DNA from: Foliamicus sp963666765
GTDB taxonomy: Bacteria; Pseudomonadota; Gammaproteobacteria; Steroidobacterales; Foliamicaceae
Assembly: GCA_963666765.1 (NCBI GenBank)
Contig: OY762933.1
Span: 2,852,001 to 2,916,000, forward strand
Length of the DNA: 64,000 bases
Reading direction: 5' to 3'
Shown: positions 42,640 to 51,771 of the stretch, piece by piece
Layout: every line of letters begins with the position of its first letter
How positions within the stretch are numbered: the stretch's first letter is position 1
Notes under the pieces: model-generated
What the model was told of the DNA's origin: nothing
The model's input: only the letters and a program-made list of their open reading frames with translations
Databases searched by the model: none
Position numbers and translations under genes: made by a program

Positions 42640-43017
42640 ATGATTTACGGAATCGGGACGGATCTGCTGCGGGTCGATCGCGTGGAACGCGTCTACCGGC
42701 GGTTCGGCGACCGGTTCGTCCGCCGCGTACTGATGGATTCCGAACAACGCGAATTTGCCGCCTCACGGACCCCGGCGCGGTTTCTGGCGATGCGATTCGC
42801 CGCCAAGGAGGCGATCGTAAAGGCGCTGGGTACGGGTTTCCGGCACGGAATGTGGGTCCGCGACTCTGGAGTGCGGCATGACCGCAGAGGCCGCCCCGAG
42901 ATCATTTTTTCAGCACGCGGCAAGGCTGTGTGCGCGGCCGCGGGCGTCAGCGGCGGTTACCTGAGTTTGACGGATGAAGCCGGCCTGGTTGGGGCAACGG
43001 CAATACTCGTTTCGTGA
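42640..43017 (+). CDS. acpS: Holo-[acyl-carrier-protein] synthase AcpS
   Basis: A 125-residue enzyme that transfers phosphopantetheine from CoA to acyl carrier protein. Motifs are G-I-G-T-D-L-L-R-V-D-R-V (metal-binding Asp), R-F-A-A-K-E-A-I-V-K-A-L-G-T-G (catalytic Glu/Lys) and a C-terminal S-L-T-D-E. ATG 42640. It is in the usual place after pdxJ. It acts as a small cytosolic trimer. Confidence 0.95.
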   Translation: MIYGIGTDLLRVDRVERVYRRFGDRFVRRVLMDSEQREFAASRTPARFLAMRFAAKEAIVKALGTGFRHGMWVRDSGVRHDRRGRPEIIFSARGKAVCAAAGVSGGYLSLTDEAGLVGATAILVS

Positions 43018-43045
43018 TGGGACACTGGCAGTCGGGGGACAATTG

Positions 43046-43945
43046 ATGAGTACGAAACTGGTTCTGGACATTGAAACGGTACCTGATCCGGAAATTGGGC
43101 GGGGGCTGTACGGACTGGATGACCTGGACGAGGGTGAGGTGATGCGCGCCATGCTGCATCACTATCAGCAACGCACCGGCCTGGAGTTCCTTCCTCCGAT
43201 CCAGCACAAGGTGGTGGCGATTGGCGTGGTGCTTCGCAACGAAGAGGGGGTGCGGCCGCTGGTGCTGGGTGACGAGGACGCCAAGGAATCCGAACTGATC
43301 AAGCGTTTTTTCCGCGGCCTGGGGCACTACGTTCCCGATCTGATTACCTGGAACGGCGCCGCTTTCGACCTGCCGGTGCTGAACTTCCGCGCACTTCGCC
43401 ACGAGGTCCAGGCCAAGATCTACTGGGAAACCGGCGTCAGCGACCGGGCGTTCCGCTTCAATAACTACCTGTCGCGTTTCCACTGGCGTCATACCGACCT
43501 GATGGATGCGCTTTCCGGCTTCCAGGGCCGCGGGCGTCCGAGCCTGCGCGAAGCCTGCGCCTTGCTGGGCCTGCCCGGCAAGAACCTGATGGAAGGCTCA
43601 AGCGTCATGGATGCCTACCTGGAAGGGCGGATCGGCGACATTCGACGCTATTGCCTCGAGGACGCGCTGAACACTTACCTGGTGTCGATCCATTTCGACT
43701 ATTTGAGGGGCAACCTGTCGCAGGACAGCCTGGATGACGAGTACGGACTGCTGATCGACGGGCTCAAGGCCAGCGGCGAACAGCATCTCGCGGAGTTTGC
43801 CCGCAAGCTGGAAGCCGAACCCGAGAACCAGGAAGAGGCTTCGGGCCCGGAAGCTTCAAAGGATGCGGGCTCCGACGAGGAGCCTCCGGCGCCGGATCCG
43901 CAGCCGGAGGAAGCCGCCAGGGAAGAACCGGCGACCGTTCATTAG
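43046..43945 (+). CDS. PolB-like predicted 3'-5' exonuclease
   Basis: A 299-residue protein starting M-S-T-K-L-V-L-D-I-E-T-V-P-D, with motif I D-I-E, motif II W-N-G-A-A-F-D-L-P-V-L and a late Y-C-L-E-D-A-L-N-T-Y motif III, the DEDDy type of family-B polymerase proofreading domains, but with no polymerase part. The last 40 residues are acidic and proline-rich, likely disordered. It is widespread in proteobacteria with unknown exact role in DNA or RNA trimming. It follows acpS by 28 bases and may be co-transcribed. Confidence 0.85.
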   Translation: MSTKLVLDIETVPDPEIGRGLYGLDDLDEGEVMRAMLHHYQQRTGLEFLPPIQHKVVAIGVVLRNEEGVRPLVLGDEDAKESELIKRFFRGLGHYVPDLITWNGAAFDLPVLNFRALRHEVQAKIYWETGVSDRAFRFNNYLSRFHWRHTDLMDALSGFQGRGRPSLREACALLGLPGKNLMEGSSVMDAYLEGRIGDIRRYCLEDALNTYLVSIHFDYLRGNLSQDSLDDEYGLLIDGLKASGEQHLAEFARKLEAEPENQEEASGPEASKDAGSDEEPPAPDPQPEEAAREEPATVH

Positions 43946-43965
43946 CCACCCTGAACGCATGAGCG

Positions 43966-44448
43966 ATGGCTGCTGAAGTCCTCATCGAGTTGTCGCGACA
44001 GACCCTGCAGCTGATTGAGGACGGCAAGGTCCAGGCTCGATGGCCCGTATCCACATCCCGGTACGGGCCTGGAGAGCTGGCCGACAGCATGGGAACGCCC
44101 CGCGGCCGGCATCGCATCCGCGCCTGCATCGGGAAAGGGCAACCCTCCGGGGCGGTGTTCGTGGGGCGTCGCGCTACCGGCGAAATCTACTCCGACGAAC
44201 TGGCCCGGCAACATCCGGAAAGGGACTGGGTACTAAGCCGGATCCTGTGGCTCTGCGGTGAACAGCCAGGGTATAACAGGCACGGCCGGGTGGACAGCAT
44301 GCGACGCTATATCTACATCCACGGCACGCCCGATTCGGAACCTGTGGGCGTGCCGCGTTCGCACGGCTGCGTGCGGATGCGAAATTCCGACGTAATCGAC
44401 CTGTTCGATCGGGTCGGCCCCGGCTGCCGCGTGGACGTACGGCCATAA
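43966..44448 (+). CDS. L,D-transpeptidase (YkuD) domain protein
   Basis: A 160-residue protein that is almost entirely one YkuD catalytic domain. The active-site signature is H-G-T-P (about residue 124) then S-H-G-C-V-R-M-R-N with the nucleophilic Cys near residue 142. There is no signal peptide at the predicted start (M-A-A-E-V-L-I-E-L-S-R-Q-T-L-Q-L-I), which is common for this short subgroup and leaves its location open. Family enzymes make 3-3 cross-links or attach lipoprotein to peptidoglycan; the short forms may act in muropeptide processing. The next gene, nagZ, also deals with muropeptides. Confidence 0.85.
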   Translation: MAAEVLIELSRQTLQLIEDGKVQARWPVSTSRYGPGELADSMGTPRGRHRIRACIGKGQPSGAVFVGRRATGEIYSDELARQHPERDWVLSRILWLCGEQPGYNRHGRVDSMRRYIYIHGTPDSEPVGVPRSHGCVRMRNSDVIDLFDRVGPGCRVDVRP

Positions 44449-44464
44449 GGGGGACAGCACGCTA

Positions 44465-45403
44465 GTGGGGCCCCTGATGATCGACATTGAGGGCGATGTT
44501 CTGACGGCGCCGGAGGCAGACCTGTTTCGCCATCCCGCGGTCGGCGGCATCATTCTGTTCAGCCGCAACTATCGTTCTCCCCGCCAGATGCGGAGCCTGG
44601 TCGCCGCCGTTCGATCCGCCGCCGGGAGGCCCGTGCTTGTCGCCATCGACCAGGAGGGCGGCAGGGTCCAGCGTATGCGAACGGGTTTTACCGTCCTGCC
44701 GCCGGCGCGCGTACTTGGTGAGGCCCACGATTCCGATCCCGGCCGGGCCAGGGAGTTGGCCTGCGGGCGCGGGCGCCTGCTGGCGCTGGAGCTGGGGGCA
44801 GTCGATATCGATTTCAGCTTCGCGCCGGTCGTGGACCTGGATTACGGCAGGAGCGAGGTGATCGGCAACCGCGCCCTGCATGGCGGTCCTGAAGTCGTGG
44901 CGGCCCTCGGCGAGGCCTTTGTGCAGGGCGCTTCCTCCGCCGGCATGGCTTGCGTTGCCAAGCACTTTCCGGGGCATGGCTGGGTCGCGGCGGATTCCCA
45001 TGCGGAATTACCGGTGGACGGCCGGGACTACAGCGAATTGCGGGCCGATATGGCCCCGTTCGAGCGGCTGATCGGCGCGGGCGTAAGCGCCGTCATGACA
45101 GCGCATGTGCAGTATCCCTCGGTGGACGATCCAACGCCATGCTATTCGCCACGGTGGATCCGCAAGGAATTGCGGCAGCGCCTGAATTTCTCCGGTGCGG
45201 TCTTTGCCGACGATCTCTCCATGCACGGCGCGGGCCAGGCCGGCGATCTGGGGCAGCGCGTGGCGGCCTCCCTGGAGGCCGGATGCGACATGCTTCCCAT
45301 CTGTAACGACCCGGAGGGCGTGCGTGAGCTTCTCGGAGACTGGCGCTACGCTGCCGGCCCGGGTTCTGCGGCTCGCCTTGCCCGGCTGCGCCGCAGCGCC
45401 TGA
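44465..45403 (+). CDS. nagZ: Beta-N-acetylhexosaminidase NagZ
   Basis: A 312-residue GH3 enzyme that removes GlcNAc from anhydromuropeptides during cell-wall recycling in the cytosol. GTG 44465 gives the family start M-G-P-L-M-I-D-I-E-G. The substrate-binding K-H-F-P-G-H-G and the nucleophile in F-A-D-D-L-S-M are present, as is V-A-I-D-Q-E-G-G-R-V-Q-R. In bacteria with inducible AmpC, its product is the signal for beta-lactamase induction; no ampC is in the window. The following methylthioinosine phosphorylase and mfd match Pseudomonas order. Confidence 0.95.
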   Translation: MGPLMIDIEGDVLTAPEADLFRHPAVGGIILFSRNYRSPRQMRSLVAAVRSAAGRPVLVAIDQEGGRVQRMRTGFTVLPPARVLGEAHDSDPGRARELACGRGRLLALELGAVDIDFSFAPVVDLDYGRSEVIGNRALHGGPEVVAALGEAFVQGASSAGMACVAKHFPGHGWVAADSHAELPVDGRDYSELRADMAPFERLIGAGVSAVMTAHVQYPSVDDPTPCYSPRWIRKELRQRLNFSGAVFADDLSMHGAGQAGDLGQRVAASLEAGCDMLPICNDPEGVRELLGDWRYAAGPGSAARLARLRRSA

Positions 45404-45457
45404 ACGATGATTGGCCTTCCCGCCGGATGCGCGGCGCCGATCGGGCCCTGATCGTCA

Positions 45458-46228
45458 GTGTCGTTTGACGGGCTGGCGCTGGTATCAGGGGCTCCGCCGG
45501 AGCCTCTGGGTCTGGGCCCGCCGGTGCGGTTCGCGCCGCAAGGCGATCAGCCCTTCGGTTCGCCATCTGCGCCGGTGCAGGTTCGCCGGCTGAATGAAAC
45601 GCCGGTTCTCTACCTGAATCGGCATGGCGAGGAATACGCGATTGCGCCCCATCGGATCAACTATCGCGCCAATCTGCTGGCCCTGGCCGAGGCCGGCGCC
45701 AGGGGGATTATCGGAGTTCATTCGGTGGGAGGCATTACCGCCGAGGCCGTTCCCGGGACCCTCGTTATCCCGCATGACCTGATCGACTACACCCACTCGC
45801 GCGAAACCAGCTTCGCCGGGGACAATGCGGGCAAGAGTGCGTTTGTCGAGTTTGCGGATCCCTTCGACGCGCAGTTGCGCGGCAGCCTGGTCGCCGCCGC
45901 GCATGGGACGGCGTGCCTCGTGCGGGGCGTCTACGGAGTGATGCAGGGCCCAAGGCTGGAAACCGCCGCGGAAATCGACCGGCTGGAGCGCGACGGATGC
46001 ACTCTCGTGGGCATGACGCTCATGCCGGAGGCGGTGCTGGCGCGCGAACTGGGTATTCCTTATGTCTCCCTTTCACTGGTTAGCAACTATGCCGCCGGCC
46101 GGAACAAGCCGGGCGATACGGCCGGAATTCTCGAGCAACATGCCGCCTGGCTGGACACGGCGCTTGAACGAACGCGGGAATTGCTGGTTCGCTGGCTTGG
46201 GGATACGGGTTTCCGTCCCCAAGCGTAG
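45458..46228 (+). CDS. S-methyl-5'-thioinosine phosphorylase (MTAP/PNP family)
   Basis: A 256-residue phosphorylase of the trimeric purine nucleoside family, from GTG 45458. Evidence is H-R-I-N-Y-R-A-N, the phosphate-site stretch V-Y-G-V-M-Q-G-P-R-L-E-T-A-A-E-I and V-G-M-T-L-M-P-E-A-V-L-A-R-E-L-G. Its place between nagZ and csiV/mfd is that of the characterised Pseudomonas aeruginosa enzyme (PA3004), which acts on methylthioinosine in polyamine salvage. Sequence alone does not separate methylthioinosine from methylthioadenosine use, so the specificity is by synteny. Confidence 0.85.
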   Translation: MSFDGLALVSGAPPEPLGLGPPVRFAPQGDQPFGSPSAPVQVRRLNETPVLYLNRHGEEYAIAPHRINYRANLLALAEAGARGIIGVHSVGGITAEAVPGTLVIPHDLIDYTHSRETSFAGDNAGKSAFVEFADPFDAQLRGSLVAAAHGTACLVRGVYGVMQGPRLETAAEIDRLERDGCTLVGMTLMPEAVLARELGIPYVSLSLVSNYAAGRNKPGDTAGILEQHAAWLDTALERTRELLVRWLGDTGFRPQA

Positions 46229-46271
46229 AGTAGCGTCGGGCGCCCAGGCCCGGCACAGGCCACAAATCCTC

Positions 46272-46898
46272 TCATTCAGCCGCTTGAGGGCGCGGGCGAT
46301 AGCGGAACAGGCGCGCGATGGCGCCGAAGCGCGGATGGTCGAAGTAATGGATTTCTCCCAGCAGGAGGCGGCGGCGTTCCTGAATCCGATATTCGCCGTC
46401 TCCCTCGTCAACCTCGGGCATCCGCAGGTCGAGCGTGAGATGCACGAAGCGCTCCTCTTCCAGTGACGCCAGGCCGCTGAAGGGCAGCGGCGAAGCGGCA
46501 AGCGTATTCAGCCGTAGCGGGATCGGCTGACCGGTCCACTGCGCCGGCATGGCCCAGGCGAAATGCGCCAGCGGCCGGTACTCGGCGCTGCGGCGCATTG
46601 ACAGCCAGATGCCTTCAAGGGTGAATTGCCCGCGGGTCAGCGCAAGAATGCCGGCGGGCGGCTCAGGTGTCGCCGGACCCGAGTCCGGCAACTCGACCGG
46701 CGCGGGATAGACCGCGGACGGCGGCAGAACCGGGAGTATTTCCACAAGGTCCTCGGTGCTGTCTTCCGGGTCCAGTTGCATGAAAACGATCATCTCCAGG
46801 GCGATTCGGAAGTCGTCGTCCTGGGCCTGCAAGGGCCCGGCGACGAGCAGGACGAACGCCATGAGGCCGACCAGGGCGGCAATTCCGCAGCGGCGCAT
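46272..46898 (-). CDS. csiV: CsiV-like peptidoglycan-binding protein
   Basis: A 208-residue protein with a signal peptide (M-R-R-C-G-I-A-A-L-V-G-L-M then hydrophobic to Q-A-Q-D). The mature part has the family outline: an early I-A-L-E-M-I-V-F strand and, near the end, Y-R-I-Q-E-R-R-R-L-L-L-G-E-I-H-Y-F-D-H-P-R-F-G. CsiV was described in Shewanella as a periplasmic protein needed for growth on D-amino acids. It is 40 bases after mfd on the same strand, a frequent arrangement. Confidence 0.8.
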   Translation of the reverse strand: MRRCGIAALVGLMAFVLLVAGPLQAQDDDFRIALEMIVFMQLDPEDSTEDLVEILPVLPPSAVYPAPVELPDSGPATPEPPAGILALTRGQFTLEGIWLSMRRSAEYRPLAHFAWAMPAQWTGQPIPLRLNTLAASPLPFSGLASLEEERFVHLTLDLRMPEVDEGDGEYRIQERRRLLLGEIHYFDHPRFGAIARLFRYRPRPQAAE

Positions 46899-46938
46899 AC
46901 CGCTTGCTTTGATGCGACGGTAGTGACCAGACACGATA

Positions 46939-49900
46939 CTAGTGTACGGTTTCGGACCGGCAGGCTTGCTCCAGCGTCGAAAGCAGGCGCTCCACATAGC
47001 GGAAACGCCGCCCGGGACGCGACAGGTCGGCCCGGAACGCGAGGGCCCCGTGGGGGCGCAAGGCGAATTCCTCCGGCTGCTGCTGGGCCAGGGCCGCCAG
47101 CTGCAAGGGATCCAGCGGCGTGTCGCTATGGAACTCCGCCTCGCCGCCGCGGGCCGCGGCCTGCAGCATCCGTATGCGCAATTTCCGCATGCGCTGCTGT
47201 ATCCCCGCCTGCCGAAAAAGGTTCAGGGCCTGTTCGGGCGCCGGACCGAACCGGTCCACCAACTCGACCATCAGCGCGTTCAGGTCGGATGAGTCCGCGG
47301 CGGTCGAAATGCGCTTGTACCAGCTCAGGCGCTGGTTGACGTCGGGCATATAGTCTTCCGGCAGCAGGGCGCCGAGATGGAGTTCGATGTCGGCGCGCGG
47401 TTGCGCAGCGACGCCCGTACGGCCGGCCGGATCTGCGCGCAGCTCCTCCACGGCCCGGCCCAGCATGTCGTTGTAGAGGCTGAACCCAATCTGCTGAATT
47501 TGCCCCGATTGTTCTTCGCCCAGCAATTCACCGGCGCCCCGGATCTCCAGGTCGTGGGTGGCGAGCAGGAAACCGGCCCCGAGTTCTCCGGCCGCCTTGA
47601 TCGCTTCCAGCCGCTTGTGCGCGTCGGCCGTCATTTCCTTTTCATGCGGGCGGATGAGGTAGGCGTAGGCCTGGTGATGGGAGCGCCCGACCCGGCCGCG
47701 CAACTGGTGGAGCTGGGCCAGGCCCAGCCGGTCCGCGCGGTTGATCAGCATGGTGTTGGCATGGGGAATGTCCAGTCCGCTCTCGATGATGGTGGTGCAG
47801 ACCAGGACATCGAAGCGGCGGTGATAGAAGTCGGTCATGACCCGCTGAAGTTCGGCGTCCGGCAACTGGCCGTGGGCCACTTCCAGCCGCGCTTCGCCCA
47901 GCAGCGCCTGCAATTCGCGCGCCATGCGGTCAATGTCCTGAACCCGGTTGTGCACGAAAAAGACGGTGCCGCCGCGGCGCAGCTCGCGCTCGCAGGCCTC
48001 CCGGATGAGGCTGTTGCGCCACGGCGTTACGAAGGTCTTGACCGCCATGCGCGCCGCCGGCGGCGTCGTGATCAATGACAGGTCGCGCAGGCCGCCCAGA
48101 GACATGTTCAGCGTACGGGGGATGGGCGTGGCGGTGAGCGTCAGGACGTGCAGGCCCGCCCGCAGGCTCTTGATGCGTTCCTTCTGACGCACACCGAAGC
48201 GATGCTCCTCGTCGACTATCAGCAGACCCAGCCGCTTGAAGCGCACGCGGGGGTTCAAAAGGCCATGGGAGCCCACGACAATGTCCGCGCGTCCGTCCGC
48301 GAGCCGCTCCACCACTTCCTCGTTCCTGCGGCCGGCGCCGAAGCGGGTCAGCATTTGCACGCTGACGGGCCAGTCGGCAAAGCGATCGGCGAGCACCCGG
48401 TGATGCTGCTCGACGAGCAGCGTGGTGGGCGCCAGGATTGCCACCTGGTAGCCCTGCAACACGGCCGCGAAGGCGGCGCGCAGCGCCACTTCGGTCTTGC
48501 CGAACCCTACGTCTCCGCAGATGAGCCGATCCATGGGCCGGCCGGCGGCGAGGTCGTCGAGCACCTGCTCGACGGCGCGTTCCTGGTCGTGCGTCAGCCG
48601 GTACGGGAAGCGGGCCGTGAATGCGCTCATCTCCGCGGGCGGGGCCTCGATAGGGCGCATGCTGCGCGCGGCGCGCTGGGCCTGCAGTTCCAGCAGCTCG
48701 GCGGCGACGTCCCGCAACTGGCGTTCCGCGCGCCGCTTGATCCGGTCCCAGGCGTCGGAGCCCAGCCGGTGCAGGGGAGCGTGCTCGATACTGCCGCCGG
48801 TATAGCGGGTGATGAGCTGCATGTCGGATACGGGCACATAGAGGCGGTCGTCTCCGGCGTACCTGACGCGCATGAATTCGGCCGGCGCACCGCCCACGTC
48901 CATGTGCTGCAACCCTTCATAGCGCCCGATTCCGTGGTCTTCATGCACCACCGGCGCCCCGGGTACAAGGTCTGCGAGGCTTTGCAGGATCGCCTCGGGC
49001 GCGGGCTGACTCCGCCGCCGGCGCCGGGTGAGCGGCCGTTGCCGGCCGAACAGTTCGCGCTCGGTGAGTATGGTCAGGTCCTCTCCGAGGACGATCCCAT
49101 GGTCCAGCGGGCTCTCCGCCAGGCACAACGGCGACCTGGAGGCGAGGAAATCGCCCCAGGACGCTACGTCCTGCGCCTTGAGCCGCCTGCCGCGCAGCAA
49201 TTCGCGTACCAGTTCGCGCTGACCGGCGGTCTCCGCGGCCAGCAGCACCCGCCGGCCGGCCGTATCGGTATAGGCCTCGAATGATGTGCGGTCGCTGCCG
49301 GGAGTGAGCGGCGCCTTGGGCGCCGGCCGCGCGGTGACGTTCTGCGAATTGGCCCGAGGTCCGATGTCCGGCAGCGCGTCGGCGTGGCAATCGACGCTGC
49401 GAAGGCCCGCTACGGCGGCCTGGTGCAAACCGGGCGGCGCGAAGAGTTCCTGTGGCGGCAGGCACGGTTGTTCCAGGTCGCCGTCCCGCTGCCGATATCG
49501 TTCGGCTATGGCTTCCCACTCCGACTCCAGGGCGCTTCCCGTGCCCGGCAGAAGGATCACGGCACTGTCCGGCGGAAGGTAGTCCCACAGGGTCTCGGTT
49601 TGCTCGAAGAAGAGCGGCAGGTAGTTTTCCGCTCCCTGCGGCGCCACGCCCTCGCCCAGCTTGCGGAACACTTCGGCGCGCGCGGGATTTTGCGGGAACC
49701 GCCGCCGGAACCGTTCCCGAAAGGCGTCGATACTGTCCGCGTCCAGCGGCAGTTCCCGGGCCGGCAGCAGCCTGAACGAATCGAGTGTTGCGGTGCTGCG
49801 TTGCGAGGCGGGATTGAACCTGCGGATTGAGTCGACCTCGCGGTCAAAGAACTCGATCCGAATGGGCGCCGGTGACCCGCTGGGAAAAATGTCCAGCAAA

Positions 49901-50454
49901 GCCCCGCGGACCGAGTACTCCCCCGGCTCATTGACCAGCGGCACCCGAACATAGGCAGCTTCCTCGAGTCTCCTCTTGAGGTCTTCCACGTCCAGCTCCT
50001 GCCCGGTATGGCAGCTGACCCCCAGCCATCGGCGGAACTGCGCGCGCGGCGGCAGGCGATCCAGCAGCGTGGGCGCGGCGACGAACAGCGCCTGCACCGA
50101 TTGATACGCGTCGTCGGCCAGCAGCCCGGACAGCGTCTCCAGGCGCCGGGAAGTGATCTCCGGGTGCGGACTGAAAAGGTCGTAGGGTAAGGTTTCACGG
50201 TCCGGCAGTTGCGCCATGCCGTTGTCGCCGCCGCGCAGCCACGCCACCTGCTGCATGAATTGCTCCACGCGGCCGGGGTCGGGCGTGACGATCAGGATGC
50301 ACGGCGCCGCGCAGCCGTCAATCAGTTCGGCGCAGACCAGCGGCGCCGCGCCTGCGCTGACGCCGTGCAGCCTGAGTCCGGCGTCGGGCCCATCAGGCCA
50401 GACAATGCGCCCAATTGCCCCTGAAGCGGGGCCGGCGGCCCTTAATTCGTCCAT
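46939..50454 (-). CDS. mfd: Transcription-repair coupling factor Mfd
   Basis: A 1171-residue translocase that removes RNA polymerase stalled at DNA lesions and recruits UvrA. Visible in order: UvrB-like N-terminal domains (D-R-E-T-L-P-Y-D-L-F-S-P-H), the RNA-polymerase interaction module (P-G-A-P-V-V-H-E-D-H-G-I-G-R-Y-E-G), the RecG-like motor with G-D-V-G-F-G-K-T-E and D-E-E-H-R-F-G-V-R-Q-K-E, and the TRCF C-terminal domain. Full length. It is divergent from lolC with a 53-base gap and is followed by csiV. Confidence 0.97.
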   Translation of the reverse strand: MDELRAAGPASGAIGRIVWPDGPDAGLRLHGVSAGAAPLVCAELIDGCAAPCILIVTPDPGRVEQFMQQVAWLRGGDNGMAQLPDRETLPYDLFSPHPEITSRRLETLSGLLADDAYQSVQALFVAAPTLLDRLPPRAQFRRWLGVSCHTGQELDVEDLKRRLEEAAYVRVPLVNEPGEYSVRGALLDIFPSGSPAPIRIEFFDREVDSIRRFNPASQRSTATLDSFRLLPARELPLDADSIDAFRERFRRRFPQNPARAEVFRKLGEGVAPQGAENYLPLFFEQTETLWDYLPPDSAVILLPGTGSALESEWEAIAERYRQRDGDLEQPCLPPQELFAPPGLHQAAVAGLRSVDCHADALPDIGPRANSQNVTARPAPKAPLTPGSDRTSFEAYTDTAGRRVLLAAETAGQRELVRELLRGRRLKAQDVASWGDFLASRSPLCLAESPLDHGIVLGEDLTILTERELFGRQRPLTRRRRRSQPAPEAILQSLADLVPGAPVVHEDHGIGRYEGLQHMDVGGAPAEFMRVRYAGDDRLYVPVSDMQLITRYTGGSIEHAPLHRLGSDAWDRIKRRAERQLRDVAAELLELQAQRAARSMRPIEAPPAEMSAFTARFPYRLTHDQERAVEQVLDDLAAGRPMDRLICGDVGFGKTEVALRAAFAAVLQGYQVAILAPTTLLVEQHHRVLADRFADWPVSVQMLTRFGAGRRNEEVVERLADGRADIVVGSHGLLNPRVRFKRLGLLIVDEEHRFGVRQKERIKSLRAGLHVLTLTATPIPRTLNMSLGGLRDLSLITTPPAARMAVKTFVTPWRNSLIREACERELRRGGTVFFVHNRVQDIDRMARELQALLGEARLEVAHGQLPDAELQRVMTDFYHRRFDVLVCTTIIESGLDIPHANTMLINRADRLGLAQLHQLRGRVGRSHHQAYAYLIRPHEKEMTADAHKRLEAIKAAGELGAGFLLATHDLEIRGAGELLGEEQSGQIQQIGFSLYNDMLGRAVEELRADPAGRTGVAAQPRADIELHLGALLPEDYMPDVNQRLSWYKRISTAADSSDLNALMVELVDRFGPAPEQALNLFRQAGIQQRMRKLRIRMLQAAARGGEAEFHSDTPLDPLQLAALAQQQPEEFALRPHGALAFRADLSRPGRRFRYVERLLSTLEQACRSETVH

Positions 50455-50507
50455 ACGGCGCGCATTATGCGCGTATCACGGCATTAGGTTCGTGGGAAAA
50501 TGTGACG

Positions 50508-51752
50508 ATGATCCGGCCGCTAGCGCTAGCCATTGCCTGGCGATACCTGCGCGCACCGACGCGCAATCGCTTTGTTTCCTTTATCGGACTGGCTTCCGTT
50601 GTCGGTCTGGCCCTGGGGGTGGCCTCGTTGATCGTCGTGATTTCAGTAATGGACGGTTTCGCGGCGGAATTGCGCGACCGGCTGCTCCGGTTTGACGCTC
50701 AGGTGAGCGTGGTCGCTGAAGACGGGCTGCGCGACTGGCGCGAAACCGCGGAAGAACTGGCGGCATTGCCCGGGGTCCGGCGCGTCGGGCCGGTGGTGGA
50801 GCTGGAGGCCCTGCTCGTATCCAGGCGGCGCTATGCCGGAGTACAGTTGCTGGGAATAGCCGCCGACCCCGCAATGCAGGCGGCCCCGTACAGCCAGTCG
50901 GTCATTGCAGGATCGTTCGCCGATCTCCACACTGAAACGGGCGGGCTGGCGGTCGGACGCTACCTTGCGGATACGCTGGGCGTTCGCGTGGGCGACACCG
51001 TCCGGGTGCTGATCCCGCGGCCCAACGGCGCGGCTCCAAGCCTTCGGGACCTTCCGGTCAGCGCGGTATTCGTCGCGGGCAACGCCGGCCCCGACAGCAG
51101 CCTGGCGTTGGCCGGCCTGCCGGTCGTATCGGAACTCGCCGGGCTTGAGGGGCGGGTCAGCGCGCTACAGGTCAGCGGCAGTGACCCGTATGAGACGCCG
51201 GCGTTGGTGGAAACCTGGGCGGCAGGCTCCGAACGGGCCCGCGCCGGCGCACTGACCACGCGTTCCTGGATGCAGCAGCATGAGGCATTGTTCCGGACGA
51301 CGGAGCTGGAACGCCTCGCCATGGGTGCGCTGTTGTTCACGATCATCGCCGTGGCCGCATTCAACATCGTCGCGACGCTGTATATGTCGGTCAGCGAACG
51401 CCGCAGCGAGATCGCCATCCTCGCCACCCTCGGGGCTCGAACGCCCACCATCATGGCCGTTTTTTCGTTGCAGGGCCTGTTGGCGGGAATTGTCGGCGTG
51501 GGCCTCGGAGGTGCGCTGGGCGTTTGGCTGACGCTGAATGTGGACGCCGCGATGCAGTTCCTTGAGAACCTGTTCGGGTTTGACTTCCTGCCGGCGGAGT
51601 CCTTCTACCTCACCGGCGTGCCATCCGAATTGACCGCGTCGCTCGTCATTGCCGTGACCGGGCTGGCGCTGCTGCTGTCGACGCTGGCGTCCTGGTACCC
51701 CTCGCGGCAAGCGGCGCGGGTCGACCCGGCCAGCATCCTGCGCTACGAGTAG
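50508..51752 (+). CDS. lolC: Lipoprotein-releasing ABC transporter permease (LolC type)
   Basis: A 414-residue FtsX-family permease: helix 1 near residues 20-45 (F-V-S-F-I-G-L-A-S-V-V-G-L-A-L-G), a large periplasmic domain, and three C-terminal helices (A-M-G-A-L-L-F-T-I-I-A-V-A-A-F-N-I through Y-P-S-R-Q-A-A-R-V-D-P). With LolE and LolD it extracts lipoproteins from the inner membrane and passes them to LolA. ATG 50508 is used; GTG 50502 is also possible. LolC and LolE names are by order only. LolA and LolB are not in the window. Confidence 0.88.
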   Translation: MIRPLALAIAWRYLRAPTRNRFVSFIGLASVVGLALGVASLIVVISVMDGFAAELRDRLLRFDAQVSVVAEDGLRDWRETAEELAALPGVRRVGPVVELEALLVSRRRYAGVQLLGIAADPAMQAAPYSQSVIAGSFADLHTETGGLAVGRYLADTLGVRVGDTVRVLIPRPNGAAPSLRDLPVSAVFVAGNAGPDSSLALAGLPVVSELAGLEGRVSALQVSGSDPYETPALVETWAAGSERARAGALTTRSWMQQHEALFRTTELERLAMGALLFTIIAVAAFNIVATLYMSVSERRSEIAILATLGARTPTIMAVFSLQGLLAGIVGVGLGGALGVWLTLNVDAAMQFLENLFGFDFLPAESFYLTGVPSELTASLVIAVTGLALLLSTLASWYPSRQAARVDPASILRYE

Positions 51753-51771
51753 GCCTGTTCCCGCTATGCGC
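51750..51771. repeat. Element-end-like sequence at the lolC/lolE junction
   Basis: TAGGCCTGTTCCCGCTATGC differs from the terminal repeat of the 6-274 element (TAGGGCCTGTTCCCACTATG) by one missing G and one substitution. It spans the lolC stop (TAG) and the lolE start (ATG), filling the whole 13-base gap. Chance cannot be excluded. Confidence 0.35.
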
